This document shows, one piece after another, positions 23,015 through 33,100 of a stretch of DNA of 64,000 nucleotides (positions within the stretch are counted from its first letter, which is position 1; each line of letters starts with the position of its first letter). The position numbers and the translations under genes were made by a program. A model generated the notes under the pieces. The model was not told the origin of the DNA and made no database searches. It was given only the letters and a program-made list of their open reading frames with translations. The stretch lies in contig CP137679.1 in assembly GCA_037976565.1 (NCBI GenBank), positions 27,029,539 through 27,093,538 of the forward strand. Reading direction: 5' to 3'. The stretch comes from Mesocentrotus franciscanus (lineage: Eukaryota > Echinodermata > Echinoidea > Camarodonta > Strongylocentrotidae).

Positions 23015-24581
23015 CTCGATACACATTTTACCTTGTATTTTCAGACAAACGTTGAAAGCCCACTAGTGGATCCAGGATTCTTATCCTTGGGGTTGGTGTA
23101 CAATGTCCAATTATGTGACCCCATCCCCCCCCCCAAAAAAATATATATATATGTATAATACATGTATATATATTACAAAAAATAAAGTTATCCTATTATT
23201 GGGACACTCGATTGGATCCGTCATTGCAATCTCAATCTAACTAACTGATTGTCTAAAAGGGGGCGTCGTCCTATGAAGGGGGCATCCAAGAGCAAGCATA
23301 CACTGAAAGTAATAGACGTCCCTGCTCGAAAAAGCCTATCTTTTCGATCTTACTGTATTAAGAGCATCTCACTTAAAAGCCTCTGCGGAATGTAATGCTT
23401 CCCAGCCTAATATATGTCATGTGATTCATCTCATGAAGATATTGACAATTAGGCCACGTAAATAAGACCAGCCGCCCTTAAAAATCAGAGCATAACATGG
23501 TTTATTTTTATTTGTCGGCTTTCTTTACGTTCTACTTATTTCAGCGATGTTGTTTTCACAACCGGCACAAGAGAGTGACACGTGTTTTTTCTCCTTCTCC
23601 CTCCCCCAACATGTTTCCCGATTCCCCAAACATGTAAGAAAAAGGCCAAATAAAACAGAAGGAAATGAGGATCCGTTCTATTCCATGTAGATTAACTTTA
23701 CATCAGGGGCGCTGCTAAAATATTTTTTAGATAAGACCTAAATAAATCTCTGATAAGCAAAAAAAGAAGGAGGAGGAGAAAGAGGAGGAAGAGGAGAGAA
23801 ACATAGAAGAAGAAGAAGAAGAAGAAGAAGAAGAAGAAGAAGAAGAAGAATTATGATGGTGATGAGGATGATGATGGTGGAAAAAAAATGGAGTTTGCTT
23901 TTCGGGGGCCATGTTCGGCAAATTATCGGGAAGAATCAATCTTTTCACCAACAACGTCGGCCTTGCTCCTGACTATGTGAAATTACGATACGGGATGTAG
24001 TATCTGTAATTTCCTCCAGATCACTTGAAATACTGCTTTTAAATTGACGTCATGTCGGTCACTTCTTAAGCCAAAATAATGAATTGCGTTTAATATGCCA
24101 TAGCCAGATAGTAGTACACGGAGTACAAAATATGTACCGGTCTACATATTTGTTGTTGTTGAATACCTGCTATTGGAGATTTTCAGTTAGCAGATGGACT
24201 TTTTTTCTTTTTCTTTTTTCTTTTACAGTGCGCTCTCATAAAAGAAAATAAAAAAATTAATATGTAGCAAATTTCAACCAATGTTATTGATTCATATTTC
24301 TAGACCAAGATTCTGGTTAGAACCAGCAAAATAAGCCTTAATTTGTTATTTTGATGAATTATTTGACAAAAACATCAATCGACTGGAGCACATTGCCCCA
24401 AACAATCATTTTAATTTGTGATTTTGAGCCAATTAACTAAATTGCTTGGGTTATAATGACGAAATCCTTTTCAGAAAAAATATGGCACTTGTTAATTGTA
24501 AATGACCCTTTTGAAGGCAGTTTCAATAATAAAAGCCAATATGTCGGTGGTATATAATTTTTAGCCTGCCTGGTTTAATTT
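23015..24581. other. No gene seen; (GAA)n at 23808-23850
   Basis: Contains AGG/AAG triplet repeats near 23765-23850 and CTAGTGGATCCAGG at 23062, which resembles a transposon end without a partner. Confidence 0.55.
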
Positions 24582-24857
24582 CAGTGCCGTAGAATGGGTC
24601 TAGGTATTGAGAGGGCAGTGGCATGTCGGGTCTGGGGGGGGGGGCACTGACCTTACTAGATGGATGACATGCGAATATAGGCCACTGAAAGGGGGAATGT
24701 GAGGAGTTTCTAATACCTACTTATTTTTACCGTTCACTTTCCCCCTCTCCCTTTTATTTTCTCATTTCCTCTTTGTGGGGGATTCTTTTTAAATTAGTAT
24801 TTTTCGTCATGCAATGAGGGAGGGGGATGGTGCATTTTCCCCGTAGCTACGCCTCTG
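24582..24857. mobile_element. hAT-like MITE, 276 bp
   Basis: Ends are CAGTGCCGTAGAATGGG and, reversed, CAGAGGCGTAGCTACGGGG. Flanks TTTAATTT (24574-24581) and TTTAAATG (24858-24865) match at 6 of 8. Confidence 0.6.
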
Positions 24858-25365
24858 TTTAAATGCATCTTCAAAGCTACAATCTTTTACATTTTACTTG
24901 GCATAAAACCGGTAATCTTCTTTGACTCCGGTACGACGTGATGAATCTTCGCGCGAAAACAAAATCAGATATGATCAAAATTCTGTTTCAACAATATTCA
25001 TGACATTCGATCTGAGTCCTTGCGCTTTTGCTTTGAGATATTTTCATCCATCAATTTTCCAACGAATTTTGTAAAAGTTGAGCGAATGAGAAATTTATCA
25101 AAAGCTAACAGGACATCGGTCATCCATGGGCATAGTGCTTGGGGGACTGGTTTAAAATATTTCATCTTTCATTTGACAGATATCATCTGTAGGCTAATAG
25201 TACATACAATTATGCAGAATACAGCATTTTTTTATTTTTTTAAATCTTCGAAATATAATTTGAGTATGACGAAGTCCTTGCATCCTTTTATTGTTTTATT
25301 TCCCGAGTTTGCAACGCGAACGTACCGGCCAATTTTCTACAATCGTGATTTTTCTGAACACTTAC

Positions 25366-25732
25366 AGATAAAGTTGAGTTCTGGTCATGCAATTGCATTG
25401 TGAAAGAAACGGTGTGGAATCGATCACAAAAGGAAGTATTGGAGTGTACTGCAAGGTTCTGGAATCATCAAAATGATCAGAAATTTGGCCCAGTCTTGGT
25501 AAAGTTACAAGCACTGTACACAGAAAGATGTATATGGGGCTACACGAACATGTGGCATAAAAATCCGTCCCGATTTTTATGTTGTTACATGCCATATTTA
25601 GAATATGAAAGCATTTGAAGAGCCATGCTTTTCAGGGAACATTTTTTATCTGATGTTCTTCCACCCTTGCATAATAACAATGATGACGCTCACAAATTAT
25701 TTGTCACCTCTTCCCAGAACTCAACCTTCTCT
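25366..25732 (-). mobile_element. TTAA-type MITE, 360-bp family, reverse orientation
   Basis: It reads CAGATAAAGTTGAGTTCTGG at the left and CCAGAACTCAACCTTCTC at the right, followed by TTAA (25733-25736). The left flank is TTAC. It matches 8465-8825 on the opposite strand. Confidence 0.75.
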
Positions 25733-25847
25733 TTAACTCGCTGCTATTTTGTTTCCGATAATATGTACATTTAAACAAAATTACTTATTTGGGGAATAAA
25801 TTGCAGAGATATAATGCATAGCCACAATCATCGTACCGCCCCCACCC

Positions 25848-25865
25848 CCTCTCTCTCTCCCCCTT

Positions 25866-25898
<33 letters not shown>

Positions 25899-25915
25899 GT
25901 CTCTCTCTCTCTAGA
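25848..25915. repeat. (CT)n microsatellite
   Basis: CT repeats with CCC and GT interruptions. Confidence 0.9.
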
Positions 25916-26421
25916 GATTATTTTACGCCCAGGAACCCTCTAGAATTTTTCGCTTATAATGGAAAAAAAAGTTTGATCCTAATTGTCTGGCTCTAAGATC
26001 ACCCACCCCCTAGTCAGAAGAGATAAAGAAGTGCACGGCACTTTAGGCCTACTGCTTACACGAGCAAATGAAAATCCATAAATAAAGAAAATTAACCATT
26101 ATTTCATTCCAACGGGAATTCAACTGAGCCCTGAAAAGATGGAAACATGTTATCAAATTATATGTCTAGGGAATGGTCATTCAATATTATCGTAAAACAT
26201 TGGTCTAACGTTACGCGATTTTCCAGGTAAATTTAGGATGCTATTCAAAAGCGAAACAGGACCAGGGTGATGACGTAGGCAAAATGTTTGAGCTTGGTTA
26301 TAGACATAAATGATTGGAATTTAAAGCTGCATGGTCGGCTAGTTTTAGGTAGAATTTCGTTTGAAATATATACTTTTTTTCAGGATGATAATTCTGTTCA
26401 CCGCTGTAAAGTCGGACTGCA
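25916..26421. other. No gene seen
   Basis: AT-rich sequence without supported features. Confidence 0.55.
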
Positions 26422-26429
26422 TTAATAAG

Positions 26430-27453
26430 CAAACGCTTAGATAGGATTTTATTTTAGGGGCGGTAGTGAGCATGCAAAGCGTGCGAATCACTTACAGAGC
26501 GCGCGAAGCGCGCTCCCTAGGGGGTGGGTGCAGGGAGGGGGGATTTTTCCCTAGGGTTTTGAAGCTTTGACGTTTCATTAAATTATTAGAGAAAGAAGCC
26601 GATATGTTGAACCGTTCTCGACTCTTAATCCTTGTCTGAATTCAGTTTCTCCCCTCCCGCGCGAAGCGCGGAAGCTATGACGTTTCATTAAATTATTAGA
26701 GAAAGTAGACGATTCGTTGTACCGTTCTCGACTCTCAATCCTTGTCTGAATTCAGTTTTCCCCATCCCACGCGAAGCGCGGAAGCTTTGACGTTTCATTA
26801 AATTATTAGAGAAAGAAGCCGATTCGTAGTACCCTTCTCGGCTCTTAATCCTTGCCTGAATTCAGTTTCCCCCCTCCCGCGCAAAGCGCGGAAGCTTTGA
26901 CGTTTCATTACATTATTAGAGAAAGTAGACGATTCGTTGTACTGTTCTCGACTCTTAATCCTTGTCTGAATTCAGTTTTCCCCCTCCCACGCAAAGCGCA
27001 AAAGCTTTGACGTTTCATTACATTATTAGAGAAAGAAGCCGATTCGTTGTACCGTTCTCGGCTCTTAATCCTTGTATGAATTCAGCCCCCCCCCCCTCCG
27101 CGAAGCGCGGGGGCTTTGACGTTTCATAAACTTAATAGAGAAAGAAGACGATTCGTTGTACCGTTCTCGACTCTTAATCCTTGTCTGAATTCAGTCCCCC
27201 CTTCCGCGCAAAGCGCGGTAGCTTTGACGTTTCATTAAATTATTAGAGAAAGAAGACGATTCGTTGTATACCGTTCTCGATTCTTAATCCTTTTCCCTCG
27301 CGAAGCGCGGAAGCTTTTACGTTTCATTAAATTATTAGAGAAGATGACGATTCGTTGTACCGTGCTCCTTTTTCTGCCTTCGTCCTCTTCCTTTTTTTCT
27401 CTTCTCTTCTCTTTTTTTGGGGGGCGACCGCCCCCCCCCTGGCTACGCGCCTG
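26430..27453. mobile_element. hAT-like element containing a 110-bp satellite array
   Basis: A perfect 8-bp duplication TTAATAAG flanks it (26422-26429, 27454-27461). The right end, reversed, is CAGGCGCGTAGCCAGGG and the left end CAAACGCTTAGATAGG agrees at 11 of 16. The interior has eight tandem units of about 110 bp (GACGTTTCATTA starts near 26569, 26679, 26789, 26899, 27009, 27118, 27226) with GCGCGAAGCGCG hairpin motifs. There is no ORF. Confidence 0.75.
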
Positions 27454-27461
27454 TTAATAAG

Positions 27462-28090
27462 TCGAAAGTATGTTCTTACTAATTGATCTTCCCTTGGAAT
27501 CTCGCTCACTGCAACACTGCGTATATTTTTCTCACTCCACGTATACGGATATACACATGAAGTACTGCTTGTGCAGCCTTGGGCTGTTCTATTCGCAGGT
27601 GGCGAAAGGACGTCTCAAGGACAATGTTTAATTAGCATGCGATCAGGTATTGTGAGTGTATACGACGGCGACCTTCTCCCTGTACAAAACAAGCAAAGGC
27701 CGTACATCTTCAGTAATGTAAGGTGCTCATTGAACTTACGTAAGATGTGACTTATACATACCCCCTCCCTGATACTGTTCATAATTTCTGGATTTTTTAA
27801 AATGAAAGTATTTTCCACTTTGGGGTTGGAAAACCCTGATCAACACCTATGTTGTTGTTTTTCAGATGGGTCAACATACGCCTCCTCTTTCACGGACCCT
27901 TTAGCTTTGGGGTTCTTTTCGTGATAAATTAAAGCACATGATTAGCAGACAGGTGTTCGCCCATTGCCACATCACATTGTTATTCAAACGAATTCATCTA
28001 GCGTAAGGAGAAGGATGAATTCTGGTAAAAGATGAAAATGATATGTAAGCTTTCTTATTCATGTTTTACTACTATATACATGAATATTAT
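27462..28090. other. No gene seen
   Basis: A small minus frame at 27615-27818 has no family resemblance and was not accepted as a missing exon of the gene at 30121-36779. Confidence 0.5.
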
Positions 28091-28222
28091 AGTATTAATG
28101 ACTGCTTTGAGAGACAATCGGGCTATTGCCCTCGGCACGCCTCGGGCAATAGCACAATTGTAACCTTCCCTTGAGCGTATAAAAACAACTATTTCTCGAA
28201 TATTAAAGCAGTCATTAATACT
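28091..28222. repeat. Foldback element A (imperfect palindrome)
   Basis: Outer arms AGTATTAATGACTGCTTT and its complement lie at 28091-28108 and 28205-28222. An inner palindrome at 28115-28161 (CTATTGCCC...GGGCAATAG) surrounds a CTCGGCACGCCTCG loop. Arms are unequally spaced, so it has diverged. The ends loosely recall those of the palindromes at 29031 and 37695. Confidence 0.6.
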
Positions 28223-28597
28223 TTTATATGCCGAAAAAATAGTCAACTTACCAATCAACTGGTAGAACAGGAAGAGCAGAAATAAATACTAAATACACAT
28301 AGAATCTAGTTAGTGGTTAGATCTAATATAGTCAAATCTGTTGTTGAGAGGCACTGGAAAACCCATCCACTCAAGTTTTCACCCTATCAGAGACTACCCA
28401 ACGTGACGAGGGGCAAATAAGCTACAAGCTTTACGTCTCTACATCCAAGTAAAGTAGTCTAGACTACGTCTACCGCGGTGCGGTAAAGTTTAATACTCAG
28501 TACAATGTCAATGACAGTAGATCTCTAGACCCCTCTAGTACACAACAATTAATGTGTGGGACTCCACTGACTGGATTTGACTATCATAATGCCTTAC

Positions 28598-28687
28598 ATT
28601 GGTGTGCTTGCTGTCAGCAGAATTAATCAAGTCTTGCATTTGATCATCATCAAGAAGTTGAAATCTTGGGAGAGTTTCTTCAGCCAT
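28598..28687 (-). CDS. First coding exon of a Crypton-like (tyrosine-recombinase type) protein, partial
   Basis: The ATG at 28687 has a good context (AAAATGG). Thirty codons follow, MAEETLPRFQLLDDDQMQDL then INSADSKHTN, ending exactly at a donor GTAAGG. The pattern RF-x-LLxxxxxxxLIxxADSKxTx resembles the short N-terminal leader of Crypton/DUF3504-type recombinase proteins (recognition by pattern only). No downstream exon was identified. It may be a remnant of a mobile element or the first exon of a gene continuing below 28 kb. Confidence 0.45.
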
Positions 28688-29030
28688 TTTTGCCTTGTTT
28701 GGAATTCAGTACGATAGAGATTGCCGTACGGTCGTCTGCGCTACGATGTATTAAAAATTGGTAAATTAAGCTAGCGACCGATTATTCGCACACTTATGGT
28801 GTCCGTGCTCGCACAAACCAGTTTTTAACACGTAAACCAATGGGTATTTCAGCAAGACTGAACTAATTTCCCGGTAACTGGAATTTTGCCGGGATTTTTT
28901 AACTATTTTTTTTTAACTATTACATGGCTTTGGCATTTTCGGGAATAGTTAAAACAACGACTGCAATTTCGACCAATCAGATGGCTGGATTTCTTAAGTG
29001 AGGTATATAATAGAGCATATGATAGTATAC

Positions 29031-29200
29031 AAATGATGCATGCGCATGAGTTCATTATACGATCTATCCGCACTCGAGTTGAGGCTGTGTGTATCTATTG
29101 CACGAAGCCGTTAGGCTGAGTGCGATAGATACACACAGCATCAACGAGGGCGGATAGATCGTATAATGAACGAATGAAAACATGCATTATTTGTTTTATA
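29031..29200. repeat. Foldback element B (long near-perfect palindrome)
   Basis: Arms from AAATGATGCATG at 29031 to about 29105 pair with 29115-29194. They include ATTATACGATCTATCCGC and TGTGTATCTATTGCAC with their complements, around a short loop near GAAGCCGTTAGGCTG. Its outer ends match those of the palindrome at 37695-37886 although the interiors differ. Confidence 0.75.
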
Positions 29201-29546
29201 CAACGAAACTCCTAGACCCTTGTTATTTGATGTAAAAATAATTAATTCAAGATTGTTTCGTGACAGTTTATGGCTGACAAATAAATCTCAAGTTTTAATA
29301 AGTCTCAATTTAGTGCGCACACATAAGTATAGATATAGCAAGCGCACCTCTATCTATACCCATTTACGCATAGTGCTGCGCAAGAATAGGCCCATGTGTA
29401 TACACGCAGTATTGAGCGCTCTAACCTCTACGCGCACTACTGCGCGGCACTGAAAAATCGTTGGATAGTACTGGAAAATATTGCACGCTTTTTCAGGAAA
29501 AAGCCTGCAATAGGATCAGTAAATGAATCACACATGACCGCGCATG

Positions 29547-29590
29547 ACCAATCATTTGATTAGGATCTGGGCGTGAGTTGTATAAAAGGA
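29547..29590 (+). promoter_or_regulatory. CCAAT and TATA boxes upstream of the plus-strand Crypton-like fragment
   Basis: A CCAAT box (GACCAATCATTTG) lies about 30 bases upstream of TATAAAAGG at 29581-29589, the normal metazoan spacing. A start site would fall near 29610, about 150 bases before the ATG at 29763. Function is inferred from spacing only. Confidence 0.4.
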
Positions 29591-29762
29591 ATTATAAGAT
29601 GGGTAGAAGAATCCCTGCAATCTGATTGGTCAATTACTGTGCAGTTATTTTTACTGGATGCACGCGATATCAACACGATATATGCGATATTAGAATCGAT
29701 AACACCGATATCCCGGCGGCGCCGGTTGTTTACATCGTCTGCGCCAACAACAAAAAAACAAG

Positions 29763-29881
29763 ATGGCTAAATCGCGGCGGCGATTTGATTATCCAGCTTC
29801 TGTCAGAAGAAGAATTATCTAAATTGTTGGATGATTCGGATGCGGATAGCACGAAAAGGTCAATTAAATATGGATTCTCAT
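29763..29881 (+). pseudogene. Frameshifted Crypton-like N-terminal fragment
   Basis: The ATG at 29763 begins MAKSRRRF and then runs to a stop. The +1 frame continues as QLLSEEELSKLLDDSDADST and KRSIKYGFS. Aligned with the minus-strand fragment at 28598-28687 (MAEETLPRFQLLDDDQ...), the break corresponds to about 7 extra bases (GATTATC) between the RF and QLL codons. It therefore looks like a frameshifted relative of the same leader. No downstream domain was seen. Confidence 0.5.
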
Positions 29882-30120
29882 AGTCGGAAAAGTTTGCACA
29901 GATCAAGAACGTCAATTTAGGAGCCAGAATTGGTCAAACTAGCTGTAGTGTTATCATCGTTCTAACGACTAGTCTAGGTCTATGCTTCTGTACATTAAGA
30001 CTGACGGTGAGTTGTATTGTATACGTATTACGTAGCTTAGAGCGCCATTGATTGAGTGTCCAGTTTGACAGATATATTATTGTTATTAAAATAGAGCAAT
30101 TTATTGACAGTTTATCTCAC

Positions 30121-30197
30121 CTTTGAGATTTTTTTCCCAATATTCTTGGCCCCATGCCACACATCCCAGCTGTGGGTCACCTCTGGATAGTCTCTCT
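30121..30197 (-). CDS. Exon 13, HxWDVWH motif; last exon found
   Basis: Acceptor CTTCACAG, donor GTGAGA; 77 bp, phase 1 in, phase 0 out. It encodes KRDYPEVTHSWDVWHGAKNI, then GKKISK. HxxDVWHxAKN is a hallmark of the family. The good donor shows that more coding exons are expected below 30116, but none was recognised. Confidence 0.82.
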
Positions 30198-33100
30198 CTG
30201 TGAAGTAGAATGAAATCCGAAGTAAAGACTTGTTACAAGCATTACATTCACTATCTTGCAGTTACAATTATGGGAAATTTAGAAGCATCTAGAAACATTA
30301 AAACATTTTATAAAAATGCAAGTTGAAGGAATGAAATAACAAATAACATATAAACACATGGAGGGGGCGCGATAGTTCAGTGAGGAGGCGCAATAGCTCA
30401 GTTGGTAGAGCAGTGGTCTCGTAATCCGGTGACCCGGGTTCGAAACCAAGTCGATGCGCTAGTGCCCTTTGAGAAGGCATTAATCCTCACTACCAGGTCC
30501 CTCGGAGAGGACCTAAAGCCGTCGTCCGTCTGGTTGCTTACAAGCATTTATGCTTTCTTAGCAGTCAGGTAAAATAACCATCAATCAATCAATCAATCAA
30601 TCAAACATGATATTATATATAACCCCATGGACAGATGAATGAAAATACACTGTCTCCAAAAATTCAAAAACTAAGAAACATATACTTACTGAGGATGGCC
30701 GAGATGGTGGGGTGGGCGTCTGTCACCAACTCTGCCACATTAATTTTTGTGCTCTTCAGAGCGTTGAGGGCTTGAAGGAGGGCAGCCGGCTCCATGGCGC
30801 CACTTTTATCCCCGACTTCACGTTTATCCATGAATTCAGCGGCAACAATATCTTGAATTGAATGGAAATGAATTTTATTAACCATATATATATATATATA
30901 TACATGTACATGTATATGCAAAACATACAATAGAAAATAGAATACATAAAACATACAAAATACTAAGCAAATATATGATCAGGACCACAAAGAAGCAAAT
31001 TGCTTATAAAATAGGGCACCCACAAAAAACAAATTAAATTAAATATAATTCAGTCACCACACCCACACATGCATACACACAAACACACACATACCTACAT
31101 ACCTTTGGTTTCATGGTCCATCAGCGTATAAGTGCAATATTGTGCATTGAAGCCTGGTGAGTCGTTACGAGCATCACCTGGGAGACAGAAAGATTGTGGA
31201 AGAAATAAACTAATTAGTAATTTGGAAATATCATTTACATTAACACTGTTCTAAAAGGGGTTTATTCATCTATTTTTCCATTCAACTATTACTTTTAAGT
31301 GTCCAAAAATATATATTTCAATAGAATTAGACATATGCAGGATCCAGCCGAAAGCTTCATAGACTGAATGTTCGGGGATGGTCGAGTGTTGTAAACAGAT
31401 GTACACAAAATTATTTAATTTATTTTGACATGACATGCAATTACGGAGTATCATGTGATCTCATAAAGTTGTAAATGCAATGCCAAGGCCATTTGCCACT
31501 TACCACATACAACAATGTCCTTGTCTTGATGCCTGTCCCTGGTGTCAGCAAGCATGTTTTCGAACTCTCGTTCAATGACGGGGCACACATAGTTGTTCTG
31601 GACAGCATTAAACAACCTGGAAGAAAACATGTGGAGATTCATGAAATCTGCAAGTCTCTTCACCTTTAGGAAATTATTTCCCGAAAGGAGAATTGACGAA
31701 GCTAATTTCATATCCCCAACATGAGAGCCATTATGTGTTTCCTGCATACAGACGCGAACTATGTGCCCTCCTTCACAGGTCTGCAATAGGAAGGAAAAAA
31801 AGAAGAAGAATTTATTGAATTGCGGTATAGAAAAAAACACCTAAAATGACGACCCCCTGTTAAGTTCCAAGAACATTATATCATTAGGGGAAAGAAAACA
31901 GGCATAAGTAATTTTAAACATTAGTGCCTTGGTAAAATTTAGTGTTTGTAATTCAATGGCTATTTGTAATGTCTTCATTACAATATTTCAGAATTAATAT
32001 AAAAAATGAAATATTAAAAATGACTAATAGCTCATGACACTGAAAGGGATAGTAATGAATAAAAAATCAATCATTGTGCAGCTTCACACTGATAATCATC
32101 AATTGATGCATCAAATGAACAATGACACATAATTACCCAAACAATGTGTGCTGAGGTGCCAGCTTCAGTGACATGTACAGAATTCTTCAAATGACACTGG
32201 CATTTTGGGATGGCCAGCTGAGCCAGATATTGCAGCATACTACCAGTTACAATGAAGAGCTTGGTTTTTGCCGCAGTTTCTGGCGAGGTAATCTTGTGAT
32301 GGAGTCCTGAGCAGGTGACCTCCATCTCCTCTCCCTCCTCGCCCTCACCAAACACCTCCTCATCTGCCAAAATTTCTTTTAGGCCCTTGCACAGAGATCT
32401 GTATGAGATTAAAATATAAATTACAACAGGAAATTTACGGCAGAAAGCCAGAGTTAAATGACGTACAAATGACCCAAAGACATATTGCCTCTGGCACCAC
32501 TTCCGGTAGCAGAGGCATACAAAAAAAAAGGGTTTTTTTGCACTGACATACACATGACATCAATTAACCTTGACAGCAATAGGCAATGCATTTGCATTCA
32601 CAAAGATTTCAGGATTCAGACAAGCCATTAGTAATCCACCCCTAATCCATGCAACATTCTAATATATCATCATTTCACACTTACTTGTTGCGGTTGTGAT
32701 GTGGGTGCCAGTTAGTGTCGCCATCCCCCTCTCCACCAACTAACTTCTCTTGAGGGTAGACAAAATCTCCCCTTTCAATGCAATCCACACTGATACTGTT
32801 AACAAACAAAATATATCTTCCATGAAAATGTGTACAGCAATGTGCATGTTCTAACTAATTACACATACTACCAAATCGTTCCTAGGGATAGGCAAAGGAT
32901 CAAAGAATTGAGATTGCTTGTAAAGTTCATATATGAATGTCCATAGTACAGGCATGTAACATAATGTATTAACAACAAGTCAGCAATTGCAATGTTGTGT
33001 AATGTCTCCTGTTATAGCATTGTTATTTCATTCAATTACCATCACTCAAGTGAAGTCTTCATGATATAGTTGGCATGACCATGATTAAGTAAATACATGT

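Noticed and set aside
23062..23215. hAT-like element starting CTAGTGGATCCAGG
   Set aside because: A possible partner end GGATCCGTCATTG exists but the flanking 8-mers do not match.
26480..27330. CRISPR-like array suggested by regular repeats
   Set aside because: Units are contiguous 110-bp satellite copies without unique spacers, in a eukaryotic genome and inside transposon ends.
27615..27818. Possible further exon of the transposase-like gene
   Set aside because: No family motif and no convincing splice sites in the required phase.
30381..30460. Functional tRNA-Thr(CGT)
   Set aside because: It is followed by a SINE body and a (CAAT)n tail, and the head is partly duplicated.
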